A DNA stretch of 64,000 bases from Pseudevernia furfuracea (lineage: Eukaryota; Ascomycota; Lecanoromycetes; Lecanorales; Parmeliaceae), in NCBI GenBank assembly GCA_022315425.1, contig JAIUPT010000050.1:806001-870000 (forward strand). Reading direction: 5' to 3'. Made by a program: the position numbers and the translations under genes. The stretch's first letter is position 1. Each line of letters opens with the position of its first letter. Positions 44,088-55,629 of the stretch are shown here, one piece after another. Under the pieces are notes generated by a model. That model saw nothing but the letters and a program-made list of their open reading frames with translations. It did not search any database and was not told the DNA's origin.

Positions 44088-46046
44088 TTACATGTCCATT
44101 GAATCGCCTCCGTTGGCAAAGTTGAAGCCTCCCGATTGTTGCGTTTGCTGTTGCTGCTGGCCGAAGCCGAAGCCACCTTGGCCTGGTGGCGCATTCTCAA
44201 GCATGTCTGCGCCGGCCTCTTCCTCGTCAGAGAAGTACTTCCCGATGATGTTGAAAGCTTTCATGTAGATCTCCTCATTGATGTTGTTTTGACACTCATG
44301 AATCTTCTCCATGCCCCCCGCTTCTTCAATATGGAGAGCAAAGTGGTTAACGTTCTGATCTGACGGGTCTTCGGAGGCTTCCTTGTCCATGTCTCCGACC
44401 TTCAGAATGTTCTCCAATCCATCAAGAGCGACTTGGATGATTTTATTATCGGGACAGGCGAGCAGATCGCAGAGCGGCTTGATGCAGCCGCATTGCACTA
44501 AGTAACGAATCTGCTCCGGCTTCTGAAGTCCACCAGAGGTTGCGTTGGATATAGCCCAGCATGCCTCTTTGCGAGTCTTGAAGTCTCCGTTGGACAATAG
44601 ATTGATCAAAGGAGGGATTATGTTAGCGTCAATGACCGCCTGGATTTGGGTAGAGTTCCCGGCCGTAACGTTCGAGATGGTCCAGCACGCCTCTTTGCGG
44701 ATACCGTCCTTTTGGGAGCCCAGTAGTGAAAGAAGCGCTGGTAGTGATCCACAGTTGATGATAATCTGGGTCTGTACATCGTCACCTGTAACAATGTTAC
44801 CGACGGACCTAAGTGCAGGTGTTTGCACAGATGTTGATTGATGAGTTAGAAGCTCTACAAGGCGACGAGGGATCCCTGCTTCAATGACTGCCTGGATCTT
44901 GTCGTTGGCGCCATCAGATAGATATGAGATAGCCCAGCAGGCGTCAATGAGGACTTCATCATCGAGAGAGTAGACCAGCTTTGCGAGAACGGGCAATGCG
45001 GGAAGGATCTGAGACTGGTCAGCAAGTTTGACAATCGGAGAGCGGCAAAAAAAAGGAGACTTACAGTCTGCCAATCTGGCTGGGGCGTCTTCCCACGACA
45101 GAAGTTGCTGAGAGTCCAAGTTGCATTTCTAAGCATGCTGAGCTTACGGCTGTCGCCCAGAAGAGCAAGCAATGGTCGCAATGCACCAGCTCCCAAGACG
45201 AAGTCTCTACAATGCGGGCTGTCACCAGCAATATTTCCCAACGCCCAAACAGCTTGCTCTCGCACATCTGGCTCATGGCTGCTGAGAAGTTCGACAAAGA
45301 TCGGTACAGCTCCGGCGTTGATGACAACCTGAGTCTGTTGTGCTGAGCCAGACGCGATGTTGGTCAAGGCCCAGGCGGCCTCGAACTGGACCAGCGTATG
45401 AGGCGAGCGGAGAAATTCCACGAACCGGCTGACCACACCGGTCTCGATGACTTTCTCAATTGGTGGATTGCGTTCTTTTGACAAAAGCTTGCGAAATTTC
45501 GTTGTGGCTTGGATTTGTGAATCGATCTCATTGGAGAATACACCATCTACCATCTGAGGAAGTTCGGTAGTGAGCTAAATAAAGAGATTTTGATCAGCTT
45601 TATGTACCATGAAACTCCAAGCAACTGGAGTTTTAGGGGCGTGATGATCACGCATCGACAGTAATTGATAAGTGAGAAGACCCTGGCGGAGGGCAGTTTT
45701 TACCAAGGCCGCATCAGAAAGATTTCTTTAGGCAGCTGGTAACTCAGATAGGGAAAAAAAGGCGTCAGGAAAAGGCATGAATAACATCAAGGTTACGTAC
45801 CTGGCTTTCAATCGTTCCCCCCTCGTCATCGCTATCAATAGAAGCGCCCAAAGAAGCACCAGGTGCTGCCATTTGTGTCCCATCGCGACCAGCGATACCT
45901 CGTCTCTTTGCTAAATTCTCCTCTCTCTTGGCTTTTCGGATCTCAACTTGTTGCTCTTCACGACGACGACGGAGCTCATCCGGCTTAAAGGTATTCTTAG
46001 CTTTGAATTGAGTGCGACGATGCTCCGGGATGAAGCGTTCAGCCAT
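44088..46046 (-). CDS. SRP1: Importin subunit alpha (karyopherin alpha)
   Basis: Three exons: 46046-45801, 45574-45065, 45008-44088; 558 aa. It carries classical nuclear-localisation-signal cargo to the nucleus with importin beta. The N-terminal importin-beta-binding domain is clear (RFIPEHRRTQFKAKN...LRRRREEQQVEIRKAKR), followed by ten armadillo repeats with repeated W/N signal-binding positions (FEAAWALTNIASG, REQAVWALGNIAGDS, LRNATWTLSNFCRG, RKEACWAISNATSG). The C-terminal part (DEEEAGADMLENAPP) is the acidic CAS/Cse1-binding end, then a Gln/Gly-rich tail. Intron 1 is 226 bp, longer than the usual 50-60 bp here. Divergent from SSU72. Confidence 0.97.
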
Positions 46047-46703
46047 CTTGACGGTGAAATATCAGAGTCTTAGTCTTAGCTTTAGAGGTAAGTACACTGC
46101 ACTGTGAAGGGTGATTTTGTAAAGGATCAAGTGCAGTGTCGTGTCGAGTGAGTGTTGTGATTTTGCAGAAGTGGGTTGCTTGGAACAGGCTAGCCATGTC
46201 GCCTCGGACCTAGCCCAGGCTCAGCCGGGTAACTCCTTGTGATTGGTCAGCCGAGCCAGCTAGTACTCGTATGCAACCTTCTTTCAGAGTGCTATCTTAG
46301 CGTGATATTCGAAATATCAATGGCAAATGAGACTTCAAAGAATAATCACATACATTTGAAATCTGAGTGAGTGAGTCAAATTTGAAAATTCGCTTATCAT
46401 AACAAGGAAGTAACTCTTCAAAGAGTCTTGAGGTAAGTTTGTCTACCAAGCCTTGAATACGCGTTTCACACCTTACTATATGATGAGGCTTTTTATTGGA
46501 GCTGTCCTAGCTGGAAACAGTATATGAGGATAAGAACTTACCTATACGCATACTCTCTGAATAATCAAGGCACTCCCTCTCTCAAATTTAGCACATCCAA
46601 GCACACCAATGCTGATAGCGTGTCTCCAGTCTTAGCCATCTCTTTTCATCCCTGATCAATTGACGCCTAAGCTCACACCCACCTGCATCTCTCCTTCAAT
46701 ACT
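46047..46703. promoter_or_regulatory. Divergent promoter between SRP1 and SSU72
   Basis: 657 bp between two start codons facing away from each other. CT-rich leader sequence precedes both starts. No specific site can be assigned. Confidence 0.5.
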
Positions 46704-47730
46704 ATGGCCACAGACCCACGATTAGCACGTCTCGATCCGCGGCGGACAGCAACTCCAACACAGCCTCCTCCACCTCCTCCGCCAGCACAAACAGACCAGA
46801 AGCCTTTGAGTGGATACGATAGAGTCGAAGATGAGGACGGGACAGCTGTATCACGAAACGAGGAGGGTGGCTTCAAGTTGAAATTCTGCACAGTATGTGC
46901 GAGTAACCAGAATAGGTACGCTTTCTACCCACCAGAGTTTTACCAGTTGTCCATGTAGTCTATTCCCTCGCCGATTGAGGTCTTGCCTGGCCCAAGTGAT
47001 TGCCGTAGAACATTGTGTGCATGACCCAAACTATGTAACTTCTACTTTCAAGGCTTTGGTACGAGAGCAGTCTTGGTTTGTGGCTGACTAACCAACGCCT
47101 AGATCAATGGAGGCCCATCTGCGCTTGTCGCTCGCGTCTTACCCCGTCCTCTCCTTCGGCACAGGCTCCCTCGTACGCCTTCCCGGTCCGTCTATAACCC
47201 AACCAAACGTCTATCCTTTCAATACCACTTCGTATTCGACCATGTACCAAGAGCTCTCGCAAAAAGATCCTCGCTTGTACCGCGCCAACGGCATACTTTC
47301 CATGCTTGAGCGCAACCTATCCGTTAAATGGGGTCCTGAAAGGTGGCAAGATTGGCCCATTGGGAAGCCGCGACTAGATCAGCAAGGGGAACACAAAGGC
47401 AGCAAAGGCGCAGAGGGAGGCGTAGTGGACGTGGTGATCACATGCGAAGAGAGATGCTGGGATGCTGTGGTGGACAATTTGCTTGAGAGAGGCAGTCCAT
47501 TGAATCGGCCGGTGCATATCATAAATGTAGACATAAAAGATAACCATGAGGAGGCTTTGGTGGGTGGAAAAGGGATCCTGGATTTAGCAGACTCGTTGAA
47601 TCAGGCGGCAAATGAAGAGAGGCGGTCTGAAAATGGAAACGGTTTTGACGAAAGGGTGCCAGAGCTGCTGGCAGAGTGGCAGGAGAGGTGGCCGCAACTG
47701 CCGGTACTGTGGACTCTGGGTTGGTTTTAG
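46704..47730 (+). CDS. SSU72: RNA polymerase II CTD phosphatase Ssu72
   Basis: Two exons, 46704-46915 and 47103-47730; 279 aa. Ssu72 removes Ser5/Ser7 phosphates from the Pol II CTD and acts in the 3'-end processing complex (CPF) in the nucleus. The active-site loop CX5R is present as FCTVCASNQNRSMEAH, followed by VLSFGTGSLVRLPGP, PNVYPFNTTSYSTMYQEL and NGILSMLERNLSVKWGPERW, all typical. The N-terminal about 60 residues are Pro-rich and extra relative to yeast (206 aa), common in filamentous fungi. The C-terminal half is divergent with a Gly/Lys insertion. Intron 1 (187 bp) splits the codon of the active-site arginine. Confidence 0.95.
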
Positions 47731-48398
47731 AGGCTGGGCTCTGCTGGAGTTTGTCGACTATTTTGAGTTCCTCGATACCGCCCCGCAGCTATATTATGGG
47801 AGAAATCTAGCATCTGAGACCGTAAACATGCAGTGATACTATCGGGAAAGAGAAGTAACCCTGATGGATTCAAAACTTGCTCTGGTTGGCCATACCTCTC
47901 CCCGCTTCTAGGTGACTTACCCTCCCGGTCAAAGCAAACTGAGTTGAAGGTTCTATGGACCTTACGTCCACCTCTTCTTTGACTCTGTAGATTGCAGACT
48001 GCTAGAGTGCTAGTGATGTTAGCACTAGCAGCCGCCGTTGGGGGTTAGATCGTAAAACCCTAGCTGCAGGGGCTGGCGGCGGCGCGGTCGATCATTGCCG
48101 GTCAGGTTGGAGGCTACCAATTTCCATCTTTGACTTTGACCCACTCTCAAAAGGAGACCTTTGCAAACACCAAGGCATGGACATATTCTAGACACCTTCA
48201 CTCTTCGGCGCTCGATAGTCTATTGTGCGCAAATGCTTTGGACCGTTTGTTAATTGTTTGCGCGTATACCCCTACTTTGTTCTTTGTATCCGTATCCTCG
48301 TCTCAATTCCAGCCTCCTCATCATCTCTAAGTCACCAACTTCACGTGCAGGAATCCTGGCTTCTGTGCTTAGGGGACACAGGATAATATTCCCATACT
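47731..48398. other. Intergenic region between SSU72 and SPA2
   Basis: SSU72 3' side and SPA2 promoter/leader. No gene or repeat seen. Confidence 0.6.
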
Positions 48399-51121
48399 AT
48401 GAATGGCCGTTTAGGCCCACTTTCGCCAAACTCGACACACGGCAGTGAATGGTCCTCCGGCCCGACTCCATACTCTCCAACCCTTCCACACAGCCGCGGC
48501 AACCTTGTCACTCCTCCGATCTCAGGCTCATCAAATGGTGGTCAAGCACGGATCTCGAACGGGATGAATCATAGACCAGGCGACCCATCCCCACCACATT
48601 CAATAGCACGCTCCAGCTATGGAACTACGATTTCCATCTCGGAGGGTCAGAGAAGGAGAACATTGGTCATGGAGGAAAGATTGTCGCAACACTACGCTGT
48701 CCTCAAGAGATTTCTCGCCCAGTCTCTGCGCGATGGGGAGGGCAATCCGAGACCAAATAGAGCGAGGGACAAGCTGTTGCGATTATCACCAGTCCAATTC
48801 CAAGAGCTAAGCACAGACGTTTACGACGAATTGCTCCGGCGGCAAAGCTCTACAGGACAGCCAACCAATGGACCAGGCCAGGTGCCCCCATACCTGCTGC
48901 CAAAGGACAATTTCCATCCAAAACGAAATCAGGCCCGTCAAAAACTTGCTACATTACCCCCACCACGATTTCAAGACCTGGCGACAGACGTCTTCTACGA
49001 GCTCGAGAGAAGATTTCCAGTGTTCGCTGGGAATAGTATTAGCCGCATTGGTAGTCCAGCTATGAGTATGAGAGGCCCACCAAGTCGAGTGGGCTCGCCC
49101 AACGGTATGAGACCTAATTATGGTCAGAGAAATGCATCGTTGGGAAGCCAGGTCATGGCGGGATTGGGCATACCCGGTGCCGAAGCATCCGACGAAAATC
49201 AGGGGAGGCCCATGGCGAAGACATCTCAAAGTAATACTATAATACCGAACAAGAGCACTATGGTGGAGGACGATGATGAGGAGGGGAGTGACATCTATGG
49301 AAGCCGGAGAGATACCACATTCACATCTCAGAGCATGGGTGGATCGGACAAGGACCGTAAAGCCATTGCGGATTTCGAGACCCAGATCGAGGACCTACAG
49401 GTGAAAGTCAAAGGGTTAGAGCAACAGTTGCGCGAAAAAGACTCGGAAATGGACAAGATGCATGACTCTCGAAACGAGGAGCAAAGCGTAAGTCTCAAAG
49501 AATTCCATATTCGAGGTTGAGCGCCTAACAATTTCCAATCAGGCCAATGATACAGAAAGAGGGAAATGGGCCAACTTGCAGTCCGACCTTGAGAACAAGC
49601 TGACTGAAGCTCGCAACCTTAACAACAACTTACAGTCAGAGCTCGATAAAGTCAGAAATAACCACGCCAACACGGAGCGCGAGTTGCGATCGCAGGTCGA
49701 CACTCTGGCGACACAAGCCAGCGTGGGTAAAAGCGAATGGAAGGCTCGTTACGATAATCTTGACAAAGTCCACCAAGAAACACGGTCGGCACTTGTGCGA
49801 CAAGACAAAGTCACGACCGAGGTGAAGCAAGAGGCGGCTAGTTTCCTCAATCAGATGAGGGCACTTTCTGAGCGAAGTAATGATTCACAGGAACGAGAAG
49901 AGAACCTGGTCCGTCAGGTTCAGAAGCTCGAGAAAGAGGTTCAGGACTGGAAAAGTCGATATGCTTGGAAAAGAACGCAAGCACGGACCCTACGCGCTTC
50001 CGCGATGTCTATAACGTTGCAGCAGGCAGACGCTGGTCAAGTGGCTAAGGACGGAGATTTTACAGCGCAAGATGGACTTATCAAAGACATACATATTACC
50101 ATGTTCCAGATCGCCATTGACGAGCTTTTGCAGAGCGCGAGAGGAGACGAGCCGAACATTGTTCTGGCCCGTGTCAAACGTGTGGCCATTGCGGTTCGAG
50201 ACATCACAATAGACTTGGGAGATACACAATCTAGCCAAGACGGAGCGATGCAGCAAAGACACAGACTCAGGGCGAAAGTGTCCGCCACGGCCAACAATCT
50301 CGTCACAGCCTCTAAGAATTTTGCAATGTCGAAAGGCCTTTCACCAGTGTCTATCCTTGACGCGGCAGCTTCCCACCTCACATCTTCCATAGTGGAACTC
50401 ATTCGCCACGTCAAAATACGGCCTACCCCTACGCAAGAGCTCGAAGAAAAGGAGGACGATATCATCGCCGACTCTCCAGCGGACTATTATGGCTTGTCCC
50501 GGGTAAGAGAGAGCACCGGTGCAGATTCGGTTTACAGCACCGTAACCGACCCTCGACGTTCGGTCCAGCCTACGAATCAAGGCAAATCCGCAAAATTCGC
50601 CCAAAACGGCTTCCCCAACGGCGCGCAATATGCTGTTGGTCCCAAGCCTACGCACGGCATCTACAAGTCTCCGGACAACAAAACGGAAGAGCTCAGGGTG
50701 GAGTTCCCCTTTTTCGTCCCCCATTGCCGGTTGAAGTATGGCTAATTAGTTCAACCAGACTTTCCTTGAATCCCGCACTGACCACCTACTTCCCTCCATC
50801 CAAGCCCTCGTCTCTTCTATCCGGACGTCTGCTGAGGCTACAGACATTCTCGACCATCTCGCAGCCATTGTGTCCACTACCTCCCAAATAATTGCCAAAA
50901 CGCACGACGCCTCGCCCAGCGAGCAGTCGGTGCAAAAACTCGTGCTCACGTTATCAGAATGCGTTGACAGACTCGAGGATAAAGGCAGGGAAGGGGAGGG
51001 CATTGAAAACGATAGGGATTGGGGCATCTTCGTGAAAGGTCTGCCGCCGCTGGCGTTCGAAATTGCGAGGAGTGCGAAAGAGTTGCGAACGTGGGTTGAG
51101 GGGAAGGGAGACAAGGGGTGA
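48399..51121 (+). CDS. SPA2: Polarisome scaffold Spa2
   Basis: Three exons: 48399-49487, 49543-50697, 50759-51121; 868 aa. Spa2 is the scaffold of the polarisome at hyphal tips, holding the formin, Pea2/Bud6-like partners and MAP-kinase components. Two Spa2-homology (GIT) repeats stand near residues 120-150 and 180-210: NRARDKLLRLSPVQFQELST, then DVYDELLRR; and NQARQKLATLPPPRFQDLAT, then DVFYELERR. A long coiled coil follows (about 310-530), then a conserved region (DELLQSARGDEPNIVLARVK) and a helical C-terminus after exon 3. The start fits the Ser/Pro-rich N-terminus seen in other ascomycetes. Confidence 0.92.
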
Positions 51122-53486
51122 AGAGGATAGGGGGTGATGCATTGTACAAGAATAATCATTGGGTTCGGTGATGGGTTTGGATCGGCATGGCATGGCGTCT
51201 AGGAACGGGTTAGGCCTGAATATGCCTGATACCATATCTGATGTGACATATATTTTGGTTCCTTACGATTTATACAGTGTTTAATCGAACGACGATTTTT
51301 CTCATGCTTCATTCGCCCTCAACTCTTGAAGAGAATGCACCAAAGATCCAATCTTCAGGTTTTCGATCGCATACATGGCTTGCAAAGTTAGTAAGGAAGG
51401 GCCAGCCGATGGCTCAGAGTCATCTTGAAAGTTGGCGTCTCACTTTCTACGAATGAAAATTGACTTGAAAGATCGATTGTCACCCATACCGAAATATAGT
51501 GTCATTGAGATCAAAGCGTCATCCTCAAGAATTGTTTGCTGGAGAGCAGGATTCCGACGCCGTCTCGGAATCAACCCAGCAACACCCCACCCGCAATTCG
51601 AACAACGTCTTCAACAAGCTTATCAGCTTTGGCGTCCTGGCCCAAAGCCGGCATCGAGCAGGTAGACATAGCACTCTACAGTGCGAGCCAGTTGAGTAGC
51701 GATCTCTCTGCCCTTTGATTGCTTCGAAGCAGCTGAGGTCGTTCGTCTACGTCTGGCCATCGAGCAAAGTCGAAGGACCCCATGTGATAATGGTAATGGA
51801 ATCCAGCCACTTAGCAAGTCTATCATAATGGACCTGCATAGCTCGCTGCTTCTTAGGAGCCATGGGCTGGTTCGATAAAGCAACGCGATGTACAGGTGGA
51901 ATGTGTGGTATTGGCTAGATGCTCGCTGTGCTTGGTGGCAGGCTGGGACTATCAATGTTGAAGGGGGTCGGGTAGAATCGAGAGAATGTGTTCAGGCGTG
52001 AGACCAAATGCGAGAGATAGCCGAGCAGAAGCGCTTTCGGAGACAGGAGTTGAGAAAATCTCAGCGAGCTGCATGTAGACCAGGACAGATGGAGACTTTT
52101 TCAAACCTCAGCAGATAGGTTGTCCTGTTGTTTGTACTTCTTCATCACCCCCAACAACCGTGTGCATATCACTCCATGCACGCATCTTTGAGCAGGTAAT
52201 CATGAGTAAGACAAACGTACATCTGTCCCTTCGACAAAATTTCTGTAAGTAGAAGTCCATCGCACTACCACAGCGATGCTTGGAGAAGTTCTCACGGGAA
52301 AGTTATGCAAACTTTGTACGTTGATTGGCACGAGTGTTGCAAACCTCGTGGCCTGTACAAAGCCAGACTTCGGTCGATCTCGAACTCATGTGTAGAAGAG
52401 GCTTGGTCATCTTTGGGCCTCATGCAATATTAATCAGCTCCTCGCATGTCACGAGTGTGCGTGAGAAACAAGCAAGGCTTTATTTATATACGTGCGCTCA
52501 TGCCGGATTGTTTTCTTCATTCTTGCAAGAGTGAGGGAGGCATGGGTGCGAGATGTTCGTTTCGTATTCTCCCCTCACCATTAATATTGTGAGTCTCGTG
52601 ACCACTTTGGACAAATCGAATTGGATTTACTGGCCGAGGGGCCAAGATTGCCAGCAAAAATCATATTATTTTCTTTTCCTCTTGGGTTTTGGTTGTTTCC
52701 ATGATTTGGTTGAGAGAGAGTGAGAGAGAGCGAGAGAGAGCGATGTTGATGGACCTCGGCGACCTCCAGTTTCCAAGGAGCTATTCTCGGAAGAAAGGAA
52801 AGGCATCTCTTTCCACCAATCAGCATGAAGCGACTTATCAAGTTCTGTGAAGTTCGCCTATCTTTCCACTCAGCGCCGGCGACGTCCATGGTACTTAGTC
52901 GTACCTTTTACCTTTACAAGCACTGATTGTCTTACCTTATTGCGATATTCCTCCGACTACTCATCCTGATGTACATGATGTATCCTGCTACTAGAGACTA
53001 AGGTTAACACAACTGGGGCGAGGGCCGGGTCTAGATGGCTTTCTCTCGCCAGCCTGCTGCAAATCGGACTGCCCAGCACACATCTCAACTTACTTTTTCT
53101 CACTTTCCCGTACCCAAATCGGATCTACGGAGTACGCATGCCACACAAGATCAAGCGTGGGATCGCTGAGACAAGGCTCGACAGCCTCCCCAACACCCAA
53201 TGCTTATCAGCCAGCTTAACCCCGGCGCTGGGCGTACCGACTATTTTACAAAACCCGTCGGCCATCTCCACTCTGCGGGTGTGCATACAGCATATACAAG
53301 TGCTGACTTCTCTTTGAGCTCTAATTCTCTCATATTCTGCTGTCACTCTAAGAAGCTCTCTAAATCTTCTCTCCTATGCACTGCACCTATTTTCCTACTG
53401 TCATTCTGGTCTATTCCTAAATTTGAGCTTACTCCACCCTCACGCGACCTAGCGGACCTGCTCATACTCTGCACCCCCCTGCGATA
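51122..53486. other. Long intergenic region between SPA2 and the permease gene
   Basis: About 2.4 kb without a supportable gene. Holds a GAGA-type microsatellite at about 52710-52742. The last 400 bp are CT-rich and probably the leader of the permease gene. Confidence 0.55.
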
Positions 53487-55302
53487 ATGGACGACAAGAA
53501 CGACTACCATATGGGTAGCTACTCGCCGAATGGCACAGATGCAGAGAAAGGACCTCCAGTCTACACTTCCGAGGCTCCTGCCGTACCCACCGAGATCTTC
53601 CTCACTGGCGATTCCCTATACGCCAAGATCCAGCGAGCAGTGTTCCAATTCGGCGTTGAGCCACGAGGAATCGAAAGAGTACCGGAAGATGAGAGGACGG
53701 ACACAAACCTGATGAAGGTTGGGACAATGGTGGGCATTCCCAACAAGGGGACATTGTGAGCGCTACAGGTGCTGATGTAGCCTGACAGTGGTTCTCAGCG
53801 AATATGGTGGTCTCATCCTTTGCTATCGGCGCATTGGCTATTCCAGTCTTTGATCTCGCTTTCGTGGACTCCCTCCTCACTATCTTCTTCATCAATTGCC
53901 TCGCAATCACTCCCGTTGCCTTTTTCTCCACCTTCGGGCCTCGCTTCGGTCTGCGCCAGATGGTGCTTTCTCGCTACTTCTTCGGTTTTCACGGCGTCAA
54001 AGTTAGTAAGTGGCTACGTGCTTCCCCGACCAATGAAACTTTTTTTTTACACACACATCCCCTTTCGTCTGCGCCGGAGTCCACGAACTAACGCTGCTGC
54101 GCAGTTGCGTGCTTCAACGTCCTTGCCTGTGTGGGCTGGTCCGCCGTGAATGTCATAGTTGGCGCACAACTAATCAACGCAGTCAACACTAATGTTCCAG
54201 GCTATGCTGGTATCATCATAATCGCCGCGGCGACATGGCTCGTCACCGTCTTCGGCTACAAAGTTGTGCATGTCTACGAGTTCTGGTCGTGGATCCCCAG
54301 TCTGATCATCTTTCTTATCGTACTCGGCGAGTTCGCGCACAGTGGAAAATTCAGTAACCTGCCAATGAACAGTGGTAGCAGTGAAGCTGGTTCGGTTCTA
54401 TCATTTGCGGCGTCTGTATTCGGATTCGGAACAGGCTGGACGAGTTACGCAGCCGATTACACCGTATACCAACCCGTATCCGTCTCGCGGGTTAAAACAT
54501 TCGCCTGGACATGGGGCGGTCTCATCTTACCCCTCTGTTTCACCGAAATGCTCGGTCTAGCTGTTGCAACAGCGACCCTCGACCCAGTCGACACCAGCTA
54601 CGCAGACGGCTACAAGCAATCCGGCATCGGTGGACTCCTCGCGGCCGTGCTTTTCCCACCCCTCGGCCGCTTCGGCCAATTCTGCCTTGTCATTCTGGCT
54701 CTCAGCATTATCGCGAACAATTGCCCCAATATCTACAGCGTGACCTTCAGTCTGCAATTGCTGGGTCGTTGGACGCAGGCCGTTCCGCGTTTCATCTGGA
54801 CATTCATCGGCACCCTCGTATACTGCGCTATTGCTATCCCAGGTTACAGCCACTTCGAGCAGGTTCTTGAGGATTTCATGCTGTTAATCGTAAGTCCTTC
54901 ACCTCGTCATCCAAACCCCCGGCGGCCCCCCCCCCCCCCGGGGGGCCTTTGTCCCTGTTGATTTTATGCATCTAACATATCATGCAACAGGGCTACTGGC
55001 TAGCCATCTACGAAGGCATCTCCCTTACCGAGCACTTCGTGTTCAAGCAGCGCAAATACGACATCACCATATGGAACAACCCGGGCCTGCTCCCCCCCGG
55101 CATCGCGGCTGTGTTTGCTTTCTGCTTTGGAATCTTCGGTGCCGTTATGGGTATGTCGCAGATGTGGTTCATAGGTCCCATAGGCAAGAGGATTGGCGAT
55201 CCGATGTACGGGGGTGACGTGGGCTTCGAGTTGGCCTTTGCGTTCAGTGCGCTCAGTTTTGCGGTCTTTAGGAGTTTGGAAAAGAGGCAGTTTGGGCGGT
55301 AG
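53487..55302 (+). CDS. FCY2: Purine-cytosine permease (NCS1 family, FCY2 type)
   Basis: Four exons: 53487-53729, 53789-54005, 54105-54889, 54991-55302; 518 aa (yeast Fcy2 533 aa). NCS1 symporters bring purines and cytosine across the plasma membrane with protons. About twelve hydrophobic helices are visible. Family marks: FGVEPRGIERVPEDERTD, MWFSANMVVSSFAIGALAIP, FGLRQMVLSRYFFG, FNVLACVGWSAVNVIVGAQL, GWTSYAADYTVYQP, NNCPNIYSVTFSLQLLG and the last helix after GYWLAIYEGISLTEHFVFK. All three introns were placed from the conserved sequence. Intron 3 holds a long C-run followed by G-run. Substrate specificity within the FCY2/FCY21 group is inferred. Confidence 0.93.
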
Positions 55303-55629
55303 AGTGAGTATATAGGGTATGATTAGGTGGGATTGAGGGTGACGTAGATAAGTTGGCACGATATGTTGGTTGGCTTGCGATGTATGCGCATGTAGGAGAC
55401 GAGGCAAATCTTGCACAATCGAATCTCTGATAGGAGAATGCGCCTTCGCATGTGTAAACTCCATCTCTGCTCAGATTCGGGGTATCTACCGTTCCGTTCC
55501 CATCCATCCAACGCCTCGCTCACAGAGTAGTAGCAAAGGAAAGCAAAGCAAAGCAAAGCAGATCCACACAATCATCCATCTACCCCATTCACCATCTCCA
55601 CCCCATCAATCTCCCTCCCCTCCCCACCC
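55303..55629. other. Convergent 3' ends of FCY2 and the ERCC6L2-like gene
   Basis: 327 bp with AAAGCAAAGC repeats near 55533-55560 and a C-rich stretch at the right. No gene. Confidence 0.6.

Noticed and set aside
51623..51955. 110-codon minus frame in the SPA2-FCY2 gap
   Set aside because: No similarity to a known family and no start context; treated as intergenic.
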